Source: Rhizobium sp. Leaf306 (GTDB lineage Bacteria; Pseudomonadota; Alphaproteobacteria; Rhizobiales; Rhizobiaceae). Taken from it: a stretch of 64,000 nucleotides of DNA. The notes under the pieces are model-generated. The model saw only the letters and a program-made list of their open reading frames with translations, was not told the DNA's origin and did not search any database. Within the stretch, counting starts at the first letter, position 1. Each line of letters begins with the position of its first letter. A program made the translations under genes and the position numbers. Location of the stretch: NCBI RefSeq assembly GCF_001423425.1, contig NZ_LMNX01000003.1:303910-367909 (forward strand), read 5' to 3'. Shown in pieces: positions 18,516-26,366 of this stretch.

Positions 18516-18874
18516 GGCTTCACGGTGAACGTGTAAGTGCCGTTGGTCTTGTGGCCATCGACCGAAAGCACATTCCATCTGACCGTATATGTGCCGGGCT
18601 TGAGCGGCCCGGTGACCGGCGCAGTCAGCGTCTTGTCAGCGTCTTTCAGCACGCCTTTGCCGATCTCGATCTCCTTGCCGTCGGGGCCGAGAAGGTGAAG
18701 CTTGCTGAACGGCAGGTTCAGGGCTTCGGAAAATGTCAGGTCCAGTTCTTCCGGCGATGCAACGGATGCCTTGTCGGTTGGGGTCGTCGATTTGACGCTG
18801 GCATGGGCAGCAGCCTGGCCAGCGGCGGCAACAAAAGCCGCGAGTGCAAGCGAAGCGATGAGTGTGTTACGCAT
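18512..18874 (-). CDS. copC: CopC periplasmic copper-binding protein
   Basis: A 120-aa exported protein: signal peptide 1-23 ending in AAA, then a CopC-type beta-sandwich. After cleavage the mature protein begins with His (His24), and D-G-H near the C-terminus gives Asp106 and His108. In mature numbering these are His1, Asp83 and His85, the Cu(II) ligands known for CopC proteins. No methionine-rich Cu(I) loop is seen, so this is a Cu(II)-only type. It lies 10 bases downstream of the PepSY gene and overlaps copD, and is probably a copper chaperone for CopD. Confidence 0.92.
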   Translation of the reverse strand: MRNTLIASLALAAFVAAAGQAAAHASVKSTTPTDKASVASPEELDLTFSEALNLPFSKLHLLGPDGKEIEIGKGVLKDADKTLTAPVTGPLKPGTYTVRWNVLSVDGHKTNGTYTFTVKP

Positions 18875-18884
18875 GTGTTTTCCT

Positions 18885-20249
18885 TTAAGCGAAGGCGCGT
18901 TTGAGCGGTGGAACGAAGCGGACGACGATCTGGTCGAAGGCGATCATCGCGACGATCGCAATCCCGCTCATCGGAAACGCGATGGCAAAAACCAGCGTGA
19001 TCAGCCACAGACCGAAATAGACGGAACGGCTCGGCGGCATCGGCGGGACGCCAAGGCGGCCGGATGGACGGCGTTTCCACCACATGACGACAGCGGTGAC
19101 GCAGGTAAAGACGATCGCAAGGCAGGTGGCGAGCATCAGCATCTGGTTAAACCGACCCCATTCCTGGCCTATATGAACATTGACACCCCACGCGACGGCC
19201 TTTCCAGGCGCCGGATAGAGCGGATAACCCATGTCGACCAGCGGTGTTCCGGAATACTGATCAATATGGATCGTCCTTTCCTTCGAAAGCTCGTCAGGAA
19301 AGATGGAAGCTGTATAGACGCCCTTTCCTGTCCGCGGGATCGCCGTATCGAAACCCGGGGCTATGCCCAGATCCTTCGCGATCGCGACGGCCTTTCCGAG
19401 GCCTATCGGTTCGCCGGTCAGCGTACCCGACATCGGCACCGGCGCCTTTTCGACGCTCCAGCCGCTATTGGGCGCGACATCGCCCGTCACCTTCTTCGAC
19501 ACCGGCACGTTGTCCCAAAGCTCTGCCGGATAGCCGAGGCCCTTGTCGGTGAGCCAGGCCTGGACATTGCTGCCCCAGGTGTTCGACCAGAACATGCCTG
19601 TGGCGGCGAGAAAGAAGATCAGCAACCCTGCGAAAGCGCCGGTGACCGCGTGCATGTCGCGCCAGAACACCCGCCGCGAAGGATTTCCGCGCACCGTCAC
19701 CACACCGCCGGTCTGCCGCCGCGGCCACCAGAGATAGATCCCGGTCGCGACCAGAACCATGACAAAGCCGCCGGCGATCTCTGTCAGGATGTTGGGAAAT
19801 GTACCGAAATAGGCGAGGCTGTGGATGCTTCTGACCACCTGATTGAATTCGTCTGCGGCGACCACAGTATCCAGCACGTCGCCATCGTAGGGATTGACGA
19901 AGACGAGCGTGGAGCCGGCTTTGGACGACACGGTGACGATGGCGCTCCGTGTTGCCGAAGCAGGGTCCTTGTAAGAGCGCGCCACCGAACCCGGGACGGC
20001 GGATGCGGCGACTTCGACGATCCGGTCCGGCGAAAGCGGCGAACCGGCGGCTTCCACCTGGTAGCGATATGCAAAAAACGTATCGTTGATTTCGTCCTTG
20101 AACAGGTAGAGCCCACCGGTGATGGCTAGGTTGAGCATGAAGGGAATGGCGAGAAGACCCGCAAAGAAATGCCAGCGCCATAGGGCGCGGTAAAGCGAAA
20201 CGCTCGAGGCGTCGCTTTCCGCGGGTGAGGCGGAAGTTAAGATGGTCAT
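18885..20249 (-). CDS. PepSY-associated transmembrane protein
   Basis: A 454-aa membrane protein of the PepSY_TM (PiuB-like) family. Helices occur near residues 28-52, 150-172, 200-220 and 365-450, with large periplasmic stretches between that carry PepSY-type repeats. His residues flank several helices, such as HWRHFFAG-like and HSLAYFG positions. Family members are often linked to metal or siderophore uptake and reduction at the inner membrane. The context here, directly before copC/copD, points to copper handling, perhaps as a reductase (inference). Confidence 0.85.
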   Translation of the reverse strand: MTILTSASPAESDASSVSLYRALWRWHFFAGLLAIPFMLNLAITGGLYLFKDEINDTFFAYRYQVEAAGSPLSPDRIVEVAASAVPGSVARSYKDPASATRSAIVTVSSKAGSTLVFVNPYDGDVLDTVVAADEFNQVVRSIHSLAYFGTFPNILTEIAGGFVMVLVATGIYLWWPRRQTGGVVTVRGNPSRRVFWRDMHAVTGAFAGLLIFFLAATGMFWSNTWGSNVQAWLTDKGLGYPAELWDNVPVSKKVTGDVAPNSGWSVEKAPVPMSGTLTGEPIGLGKAVAIAKDLGIAPGFDTAIPRTGKGVYTASIFPDELSKERTIHIDQYSGTPLVDMGYPLYPAPGKAVAWGVNVHIGQEWGRFNQMLMLATCLAIVFTCVTAVVMWWKRRPSGRLGVPPMPPSRSVYFGLWLITLVFAIAFPMSGIAIVAMIAFDQIVVRFVPPLKRAFA

Positions 20250-20340
20250 TCGGTATCATCCTGATGGCAGGCGGGGCTGTGCCGATCTGCAACATTGAAC
20301 AAGCCGCGGGCAAAAGCCGCAGCGGAGGCTCAAATGATCA

Positions 20341-20748
20341 TCAGGCGAAGGGGGGTGCTCGGGGACCGGTATTCGGCGGATATAACTGGCGGGTGATCTC
20401 GCCCACCGGGAACGGATACCTGGCCAGTTCTTGGGCGAGGAATACCCGTTCTGCGTGGATCGGCGCGGGTGGCACCATGGCCGCGGCGCTGATGCGGCAG
20501 GCTTCGCAGTCGGTCTTGGCGCCTTGGCTATGGTGGTGTTGTCCGTCCCGGTCAGGCCGATCGCTGTTTGACGTGACGCAGAGCGTCGGCAGCGTGCCGT
20601 CCGGCAGCACATACTCGGCATAGTCAGCCGGATCGAAACCGGTGGCTGCAAGGGCAGGCGGCTGATGCGAGAGGCCGAGAACAACAAGCGCGATGGCGCA
20701 TAGAATGCGCACCGCCCATTGTTCCGATTTACCGACCAGCCTTCCCAT
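20341..20748 (-). CDS. DUF2946-like small exported protein
   Basis: A 135-aa protein with one N-terminal hydrophobic segment that could be a signal peptide or anchor (about 12-35). A His/Asp-rich patch (DGQHHHS, around 90) and C-x2-C in DCEACR are candidate metal ligands, and a GPRAPP tail is typical of the DUF2946 family. The start at 20748 (ATG) has GAGGA six bases upstream; a GTG five codons earlier is also possible. These proteins commonly precede PepSY or copper genes, as here, but no biochemical role is established that I know of. Confidence 0.65.
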   Translation of the reverse strand: MGRLVGKSEQWAVRILCAIALVVLGLSHQPPALAATGFDPADYAEYVLPDGTLPTLCVTSNSDRPDRDGQHHHSQGAKTDCEACRISAAAMVPPAPIHAERVFLAQELARYPFPVGEITRQLYPPNTGPRAPPFA

Positions 20749-20842
20749 CGCGTCCTCGTGCACGGGGTTCGATCTTTCGATAGCACACCCCGGCGCTAGT
20801 ACAATGCGGCATACTGTACGCGTGATGGCGAACGGTATCAGG

Positions 20843-22744
20843 TCAGATCGCTACCTGCTCTCCCAGCTCGACGACACGGTTGGGTGGTAGCTTGAAATAG
20901 GCGGATGGGTCGATCGCGAAATCGGCCAGCGCCATGTAGATCTGCTCCTGCCAGGCCGGCAACCCGGTATTGGGTGTGCTGACCAGGTTGCGCCGTCCCA
21001 GATAGAACGAGGTCTGCATGATCTCGAACTTGAAGCCCGCCTTCCGACAGAGCGTCAGTGCTCTGGTGACATTTGGCTCGTCCATGTAGCCGAAGGTGAT
21101 GTCGAGGCGGATAAAACGCTTGGAGATGCGTTTCATTTCCACCCGTTCGCGATCGGGAACGTAGGGTTTGTCCTGCGTCCAGATTGTCAGGATGACGTTT
21201 TGTTCGTGCAGGACATGATTGTGCTTGATGTTGTGCAGCAGGACTGCCGGCGTCCGGTTGGGGACGCTGGTGAGGAAGATCGCAGTGCCGGGAACCACGA
21301 CCGGCGAATGATCGGATTCCTTCTCGATCATCGGAATGAAGACTTCCAGCGGGATGTCGTTCCTGGCGGTCTTGTCCTTGATGTATTTCGAACCCTTCGT
21401 CCACGTCCACATTAGGATCATGATGAAGAAGGCGAGCGCCACGGGCACCCAGCCACCGTCGTGGATTTTGAGAAGGTTTGCGGCAAGGAACACCGCTTCG
21501 ATCAAGAGCAGCGGCAGCAGAAGTGCGCCGGCGATGAGGGCCGAGTATCCGCGCACCGCCCGCAAGAACTGGAACGACATCAGCGTTGTCACGACCATCG
21601 CGCCGGTGACCGAGATACCGTAGGCGGTTGCCAGCGATTCCGAATCGCCGAAGGAGAAGATCAGCACCAGGACGCCGATGAACAGAATCATGTTCACGGC
21701 CGGAACATAGATCTGGCCGGTATTGGTTTCCGAGGTGAACTTGATCATCAGCCGCGGCAGGAAGCCGAGATGCACGGCCTGCCGGGCAAGCGAAAACGCG
21801 CCCGTAATGACAGCCTGGCTGGCGATGACGGTTGCCATCGTCGCCAGAATGACCATCGGCAGCAACGCCCAGTCCGGATAAAGGAGATAGAACGGGTTCT
21901 CGATGGCGGCCGGGTTGCTCAGGACCAACGCGCCCTGCCCAAGGTAATTCAATGCCAGCGCGGGAAATACGAGGATGAACCAGGCGACACTGATTGGCTT
22001 GCGACCGAAATGGCCGAGATCGGCGTAAAGCGCTTCCGCGCCCGTCACGGTCAGAAATACCGCGCCGAGCACGATGAGACCCGCCCAGCCGGCGTGGGTG
22101 ATAAACCAGAGCGCATTGATGGGGTTGAGGGCCTCGAGGATGGTCCAATCGTCGCCGATATGGATCATGCCACCCCATGCCATCGCCAGAAACCAGACGA
22201 CCGTGATCGGGCCGAAGAATTTGGCAACTGCTTCCGTCCCCTTGGACTGGATTGCAAACAGGCCGACCATGATTGCGGCTGAGAGCGGCAAGACATAGTC
22301 GGAAAAGGCGGGCGTCACGAGCTTCATACCTTCGAGCGCTGACATGACCGACAGTGCGGGTGTGATCATCGCATCGCCGATGAACAAAGCCGAACCGATC
22401 AGGCCTGCGAAGAACAGGACAGGCATGTAGCCGCCTGTCTTCTTCATCAACAGGGCAAGCAGCGACAGCGTGCCGCCTTCGCCGTCATTATCGGCGCGAA
22501 GCAGGAACAGGACGTATTTGAACGTGACGATGATCGTCAGGGTCCAGACCATCAGCGAGATGAGACCGATGACGTGTTCGGGCTGGACGCCATTCTCTGA
22601 AAATGGTCGCAGCGCCTCCCTGAACGCGTAGAGCGGACTGGTGCCAATATCACCGTAGACGACGCCGATCGAGCCCAAGAGCAGGACAAGAAATTTCCGG
22701 TGGCCTGCGGCTTTGTCGGCCGAACCGGCGGTCGAGGATGTCAT
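20843..22744 (-). CDS. kup: Kup family potassium uptake transporter
   Basis: A 633-aa K+/H+ symporter: about 12 membrane helices in the first 450 residues, beginning with the [14 protein letters not shown] signature (about residues 24-38), and a C-terminal cytoplasmic domain of about 180 residues. It imports potassium at low external K+ or acidic pH. The first in-frame start, 33 codons upstream, lacks a ribosome binding site; the ATG at 22744 has GGAGT seven bases before it and gives the usual family length. Single gene, separate from its neighbours. Confidence 0.96.
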   Translation of the reverse strand: MTSSTAGSADKAAGHRKFLVLLLGSIGVVYGDIGTSPLYAFREALRPFSENGVQPEHVIGLISLMVWTLTIIVTFKYVLFLLRADNDGEGGTLSLLALLMKKTGGYMPVLFFAGLIGSALFIGDAMITPALSVMSALEGMKLVTPAFSDYVLPLSAAIMVGLFAIQSKGTEAVAKFFGPITVVWFLAMAWGGMIHIGDDWTILEALNPINALWFITHAGWAGLIVLGAVFLTVTGAEALYADLGHFGRKPISVAWFILVFPALALNYLGQGALVLSNPAAIENPFYLLYPDWALLPMVILATMATVIASQAVITGAFSLARQAVHLGFLPRLMIKFTSETNTGQIYVPAVNMILFIGVLVLIFSFGDSESLATAYGISVTGAMVVTTLMSFQFLRAVRGYSALIAGALLLPLLLIEAVFLAANLLKIHDGGWVPVALAFFIMILMWTWTKGSKYIKDKTARNDIPLEVFIPMIEKESDHSPVVVPGTAIFLTSVPNRTPAVLLHNIKHNHVLHEQNVILTIWTQDKPYVPDRERVEMKRISKRFIRLDITFGYMDEPNVTRALTLCRKAGFKFEIMQTSFYLGRRNLVSTPNTGLPAWQEQIYMALADFAIDPSAYFKLPPNRVVELGEQVAI

Positions 22745-22905
22745 GCGGACTCCAGTCTGAGGGTTTTCCAACCGAACAAGCTTGAACGGTTTACTGCCGG
22801 AATAGACGCGTAAACACGTGTTGAACGAATTCGATCCACGCATTCCTATTTCATCTGAAGTCGCAGGTCGATATCCTTCAGCAGGCCGTCATTCGCGTGG
22901 TCACA

Positions 22906-22935
22906 GAAAAGCAGGGCGGAGTGATCCGCCCTGCT
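22906..22935 (-). terminator. Terminator of the sigma/anti-sigma/BI-1 operon
   Basis: A perfect 11-bp stem (22910-22920 with 22925-22935, AGCAGGGCGGA) and a GTGA loop, followed on the minus strand by TTTTC. It lies 45 bases past the stop of the Bax-inhibitor gene and fits a Rho-independent terminator for that operon. Confidence 0.8.
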
Positions 22936-22979
22936 GGTGAAGGTCCGAAAGGTGTCTCGGAACCGGTTGTTCTTGTCGT

Positions 22980-23696
22980 CTATTCTTCGCGCTGGCCGGT
23001 GAAATTGAGCAGCAGCTGGAAGATGTTGACGAAGTTCAGGTAGAGGGACAGCGCGCCCATCACGGCCATTTTCTGCTGGCTTTCCTGATCGTAGTTTTCT
23101 GCATACTGCTGCTTGATGTTCTGGGTATCCCAAGCGGTCAGGCCGACGAACACGACGATACCGATCACCGACACAGCAAACTGCAGGGCGCTGGAGCCGA
23201 GGAAGATGTTGACGATCGAAGCGATCATCACACCGATCAGACCCATGATCATGAACGAGCCGAACTTGGCGAGGTCACGCTTGGTGACGTAGCCGTAAAG
23301 GCTGGTCGCGCCGAACATGGTGGCGGCGATAAAGAAGGTGCGGGCGATGCTTGCGCCGGTAAATACAAGGAATACCGAAGCAAGGGACAGACCCATGACG
23401 GCGCAGAACGCCCAGAAGGTCATCTGCGCAGAGGCGGCCGACATGGACTGGATCTTGAACGAGAAGAAGAACACGAAGGCGAGCGGCGCCAGCATCACTA
23501 CCCACTTCAGCGGGCTGGAGAAGATCGGCACGTAAAGCGCCGGCGTGGTGCCGACGATGAAGGCGACGATACCGGTGATGACGAGGCCAAGCCCCATGTA
23601 ATTGTAGATGCGCAGCATGTGCTGGCGAAGGCCTTCATCGAAGACTGCGCCGGATTGTGCTGTCGTGGCGCCCCAGCGCCGGTCGTTTTCATACAT
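22980..23696 (-). CDS. Bax inhibitor-1 / YccA family membrane protein
   Basis: A 238-aa protein with seven predicted membrane helices, of the TMBIM/BI-1 family. In bacteria YccA/BsYetJ relatives modulate FtsH proteolysis or act as pH-sensitive calcium leak channels. Helices span most of residues 25-235. The ATG at 23696 has AGGAG seven bases upstream; a frame extending 38 codons further has an unrelated basic N-terminus and was rejected. It starts 17 bases after the anti-sigma stop, so it is the third gene of the ECF operon. That suggests membrane-stress control of this protein, an uncommon pairing. Confidence 0.92.
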   Translation of the reverse strand: MYENDRRWGATTAQSGAVFDEGLRQHMLRIYNYMGLGLVITGIVAFIVGTTPALYVPIFSSPLKWVVMLAPLAFVFFFSFKIQSMSAASAQMTFWAFCAVMGLSLASVFLVFTGASIARTFFIAATMFGATSLYGYVTKRDLAKFGSFMIMGLIGVMIASIVNIFLGSSALQFAVSVIGIVVFVGLTAWDTQNIKQQYAENYDQESQQKMAVMGALSLYLNFVNIFQLLLNFTGQREE

Positions 23697-23713
23697 TCGG
23701 AATCTCCTGTTGA

Positions 23714-24484
23714 TCAGTAAAGGGAATTCTTGAGAAGCTCGGCCTCGTCTGCGAGACCGATATCGGTCGTGCTCGACACCACGGCGTAAGCCACGTCGCC
23801 GATCTGCCACCAGGCCGCTTCGGCCTTCGGCATATTCATGTCCTTGATAGGCTCGACCGCGAAATGGCCAGGTCGCACGGCATAGAGAGATACCCTGATG
23901 CCATCAGCGGTGCGCATACTTGCCTCGACGCTCGGGCCGTAATCCGAGGGAAAGATCTGCACGTCGGTCACCTGCCAGCCCTTTGGCAATTCGGGCATGA
24001 CGATTGCCGTTGCGGCGCGGATGTCCTCCCGGTCGTAGGTCCTTGCTTCCGGCTGGGATGGCATCTTTTCGCGAACGAGCGACGTCTCGTGCGCCCGCAC
24101 CGCGTTTTCGATCAGTGCCGGCGGCTGGACCGAAGCATTGACTTCGCTCGGACCGAACGGACCGATCGAGGAATTGGCAAACCATCCTGCCGAAACAAGC
24201 ATGGCAATCGCCGCGACGCGCCTGAGAGCGGTGAAGGTGCGCCGGCTTTCAAGACTCGCGGAAAGTCGTCTCGCCGCCTCGCGGGTCTCCGTCCTGCCAT
24301 GCACGGCGTCATCGGTGAGAGCGAGCTTCAGCGTCGTCCGCATTCCGAGATCGGCCATGACGCGTGCGGCGTCTTCCGGGTGGCTGGACAGGTAGTTCTC
24401 GACACGCAGGCGTCCCGCCGCGTCGAGCTGGTTGTCCACGTAGGCGTCGAGGTCATTCAGGACGACCGTTCCGGTCTCATTCAT
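23714..24484 (-). CDS. Anti-sigma factor, single-pass, without zinc ligands
   Basis: A 256-aa partner of the adjacent ECF sigma factor. The N-terminal cytoplasmic part (1-80) has the LDAYVDNQLDAAGRLRVENYL helical pattern of anti-sigma domains but lacks the H-x3-C-x2-C zinc motif. One membrane helix lies at about 88-106, followed by a periplasmic domain of about 150 residues that could sense envelope stress. The start overlaps the sigma stop by 8 bases, the usual coupling for a sigma/anti-sigma pair. Assignment rests on context plus architecture. Confidence 0.8.
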   Translation of the reverse strand: MNETGTVVLNDLDAYVDNQLDAAGRLRVENYLSSHPEDAARVMADLGMRTTLKLALTDDAVHGRTETREAARRLSASLESRRTFTALRRVAAIAMLVSAGWFANSSIGPFGPSEVNASVQPPALIENAVRAHETSLVREKMPSQPEARTYDREDIRAATAIVMPELPKGWQVTDVQIFPSDYGPSVEASMRTADGIRVSLYAVRPGHFAVEPIKDMNMPKAEAAWWQIGDVAYAVVSSTTDIGLADEAELLKNSLY

Positions 24485-25019
24485 CTTTGCCTCCTACGAT
24501 TTTCAGGTGGCCGCCACGCCCTTTGTCATCTTCCATGCTGCGCAGCCGAGCCCGCGCCCTCGATATCCGCGACATCAGCGTGCCGACTGGAATACCCAAC
24601 GTGTCGGCGGCTTCCTGATAGGACAGGTCTTCCACCGCAACGAGGTGCAACGCTTCGCGCTGATCCTCCGGCAAGGTCATGAAAGCCTCGCGAACCTGCT
24701 GCAGGCGAACCGAATGTTCCTGCGCTGCCGGATAGGACGGCTCGGTTGCGGTCGAGCCATCATCGGCAAACAGGTCGTCGCGGCGACGACGGGCAAGGGC
24801 GCTGCGGCGACCGTCCAGATGCGTGTTGTGGACGATCGAGAGCAGCCAGTTCCGCAGATTTCCACCCGAGTGGAAGGTTGAACGCTTCTCATACGCTTTG
24901 ACCAGCGCGTCATGCACCAGGTCTTCGGCGTCGACAGAGTTGCGCGCAAGCGAGCGTGCGTAGCGTCTCAACGCGGCAAGCTGTGCGATCACGTCGAATG
25001 AGCGTTTGTTCGGGTCCAT
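24477..25019 (-). CDS. ECF-type RNA polymerase sigma factor
   Basis: A 180-aa extracytoplasmic-function sigma factor. Region 2 (about residues 10-75) includes DAEDLVHDALVKAYEKRSTF and the NLRNWLLSIVHN DNA-melting segment. Region 4 (about 115-165) includes LPEDQREALHLV and the helix-turn-helix YQEAADTLGIPVGTLMSRISRAR. No C-terminal extension. First gene of an operon with the anti-sigma factor and BI-1. A promoter of ECF type lies only 7 bases upstream of the ATG, which implies autoregulation and a nearly leaderless mRNA. Confidence 0.93.
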   Translation of the reverse strand: MDPNKRSFDVIAQLAALRRYARSLARNSVDAEDLVHDALVKAYEKRSTFHSGGNLRNWLLSIVHNTHLDGRRSALARRRRDDLFADDGSTATEPSYPAAQEHSVRLQQVREAFMTLPEDQREALHLVAVEDLSYQEAADTLGIPVGTLMSRISRARARLRSMEDDKGRGGHLKIVGGKDE

Positions 25020-25026
25020 ACCTGCT

Positions 25027-25054
25027 TATACGAACGCCGGCCGGATTTTATTCC
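25027..25054 (-). promoter_or_regulatory. Candidate ECF promoter for the sigma operon (autoregulatory)
   Basis: Read on the minus strand: GGAATA (25054-25049), a 16-base spacer, then CGTATA (25032-25027). This is the GGAAT / CGT arrangement and spacing of ECF-dependent promoters. The -10 element ends 7 bases before the sigma-gene ATG, so transcription should start at or within a base or two of the start codon. Confidence 0.55.
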
Positions 25055-25211
25055 ATTAGTCAGAAATTATTTTCGTGATTTTTTGCCCTTCAAAGACGCA
25101 GGGCAAACCCTCGTTTTGACGGCCAAGGTAGGTATGCGTCCGGTGCATGTCTGCCCTGACAATTCCTGCCTAGAAAATGAGCGGGTTTAGCGTATCTTCC
25201 ATCTTGTCGAA

Positions 25212-25364
25212 ACGATTTACCTCCTCCCAAATCGTCAGACACGCAGAACCCTCCCTCCTCCTCCCAGAGGTTTCTGCAGCAGAGCACCGGCACTCCTCCT
25301 CCCAGCCGTTGCTCTCGTCTTTTGAAGAGCCTGCCGCACCTCCTCCCGCGGCGGGCTCTTTTCG
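25212..25364 (+). ncRNA. Putative anti-Shine-Dalgarno small RNA with four CCUCCUCCC hairpin loops (cuckoo/CcsR-like)
   Basis: Four consecutive hairpins each expose CCTCCTCCC or a longer CTCCTCCTCCC in the loop. H1: stem 25212-25218/25229-25235 (ACGATTT/AAATCGT). H2: 25243-25253/25267-25277 with one C-T mismatch. H3: 25281-25291/25305-25315, same mismatch position as H2. H4: 13-bp stem 25325-25337/25348-25360 followed by TTTTCGTTTT, a terminator. Family knowledge: alphaproteobacterial cuckoo/CcsR RNAs are short, stress-induced and carry two such anti-SD hairpins, the second being the terminator. Four in a row suggests a duplicated or fused unit. No DUF1127 gene, the usual neighbour, is visible. 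The promoter was not identified. It lies between the ECF operon and glpR; downstream transcription into glpR is possible. Confidence 0.72.
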
Positions 25365-25439
25365 TTTTCACCCTATGGCAACGTCCTTAAGCGACCTCCT
25401 TCGTAAAGGCTGTTGCCTGCGCGCGGCTTTTGTCTCAAA

Positions 25440-25456
25440 GTGAAAGAAAACGAAAG
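25440..25456 (+). promoter_or_regulatory. Candidate GlpR (DeoR-family) operator before glpR
   Basis: GTGAAAGAAAACGAAAG, complement CTTTCGTTTTCTTTCAC, is the TTTCGTTT-type direct repeat recognised by DeoR-family regulators. It ends 12 bases before the glpR ATG. A related CTTTTCGTTTTCAC lies at 25358-25371, overlapping the small-RNA terminator tail. Autoregulation is the natural reading. Confidence 0.45.
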
Positions 25457-25468
25457 CACGGGGACGAG

Positions 25469-26266
25469 ATGCATCTGACGGACAGGCAGGCAAGGATCGT
25501 CGAGGTGGCGAGGATGACCGGGCGGGTCCTGGTGGAGGATCTGGCCACTCAGTTCTCCGTCACGCCGCAGACGATCCGCAAGGACTTGAATGATCTCTGT
25601 GAGGCGGACGTCCTCAACCGCATCCATGGTGGAGCCACGTTTCCGCGCAGCATCGAGAACATGCGCTATGAAGCGCGCCGCCAGATCGCTGCCGTCGAGA
25701 AGCAGGCGATCGGCGAGGCTGCGGCAGCCCTCATTCCGGACGGAGCGTCCCTGTTCATCAATATCGGGACCACGACGGAGGCCGTCGGTGAAGCGCTGGC
25801 CGCCCACAAGGACCTTATGGTCATTACAAATAATATCAACGTTGCCAACAGGTTGAGAGTAGTCGACGATATCGAGGTCGTCATTGCCGGCGGTGTCGTT
25901 CGCCAGTCTGATGGCGGCATCGTCGGCGAGGCGGCCGTCGACTTTATCCGGCAGTTCAAGGTTGACTATGCGGTCATCGGTGCGTCGGCCATCGACCACG
26001 ACGGCGCTCTGCTCGACTACGATTTTCGCGAAGTGAAAGTGGCGCAGGCGATCATTGCCAACGCCCGGCATGTGATCCTCGTGGCCGACTCGACAAAATT
26101 CGAACGAACGGCGCCGGTTCGTATCGCCCAGATCTCCCAGGTTCATACGTTCATCACCGACGCCTGCCAGTCCGAACTGATCCGTGATCTTTGCCATCAG
26201 ACGAATGTTGCGCTGATCGAAACAGCCACCGCGGATGCTGCAACGCACGCGTCTTCTTTCGTTTGA
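25469..26266 (+). CDS. glpR: DeoR/GlpR family transcriptional repressor of glycerol use
   Basis: A 265-aa DeoR-family regulator. The N-terminal helix-turn-helix (about 5-55, VEDLATQFSVTPQTIRKDLNDL) is followed by the DeoR sugar-phosphate sensor domain with the NIGTTTEAVGEAL, NNINVA and ADSTKF signatures. It probably senses glycerol-3-phosphate and represses the adjoining glpD-glpSTPQV genes. The ATG at 25469 with GGGGACG before it is preferred to a TTG 13 codons upstream, since the family begins close to the HTH. Confidence 0.9.
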   Translation: MHLTDRQARIVEVARMTGRVLVEDLATQFSVTPQTIRKDLNDLCEADVLNRIHGGATFPRSIENMRYEARRQIAAVEKQAIGEAAAALIPDGASLFINIGTTTEAVGEALAAHKDLMVITNNINVANRLRVVDDIEVVIAGGVVRQSDGGIVGEAAVDFIRQFKVDYAVIGASAIDHDGALLDYDFREVKVAQAIIANARHVILVADSTKFERTAPVRIAQISQVHTFITDACQSELIRDLCHQTNVALIETATADAATHASSFV

Positions 26267-26308
26267 CATTCGAGATATTTTCACTCTAATGGGGTTAGCT
26301 TTCGATTT
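26256..26308 (+). promoter_or_regulatory. Phased TTTC repeats upstream of glpD, candidate GlpR operator
   Basis: CTTTCGTTT (TTTC at 26257), ATTTTCAC (TTTC at 26279) and CTTTCGATTT (TTTC at 26300) are direct repeats 22 and 21 bases apart, two helical turns. They start within the last codons of glpR and run into the 100-base glpR-glpD gap, the expected place for a repressor site over the glpD promoter. Confidence 0.45.
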
Positions 26309-26366
26309 GCCGCTGCCGGCATGTCGAGCCGGGCTCTGTGAGGGGACAGGGCTTAGCGAGGGGATA

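Noticed and set aside
18702..20129. A 475-codon plus-strand frame opposite the PepSY and copC genes
   Set aside because: Antisense to two recognisable proteins; rich in Arg/His/Asp with no fold signature.
20799..20819. GTACA-N11-TGTAC palindrome upstream of the DUF2946-like gene
   Set aside because: It could be a metal-regulator operator, but it does not match the copper-MerR pattern and short 5-bp arms occur by chance.
25082..25107. Perfect hairpin TTTGCCCT-N10-AGGGCAAA between the sigma gene and the small RNA
   Set aside because: No T-run follows on either strand in the right position and no gene ends nearby; it may be a regulator site but nothing supports a name.
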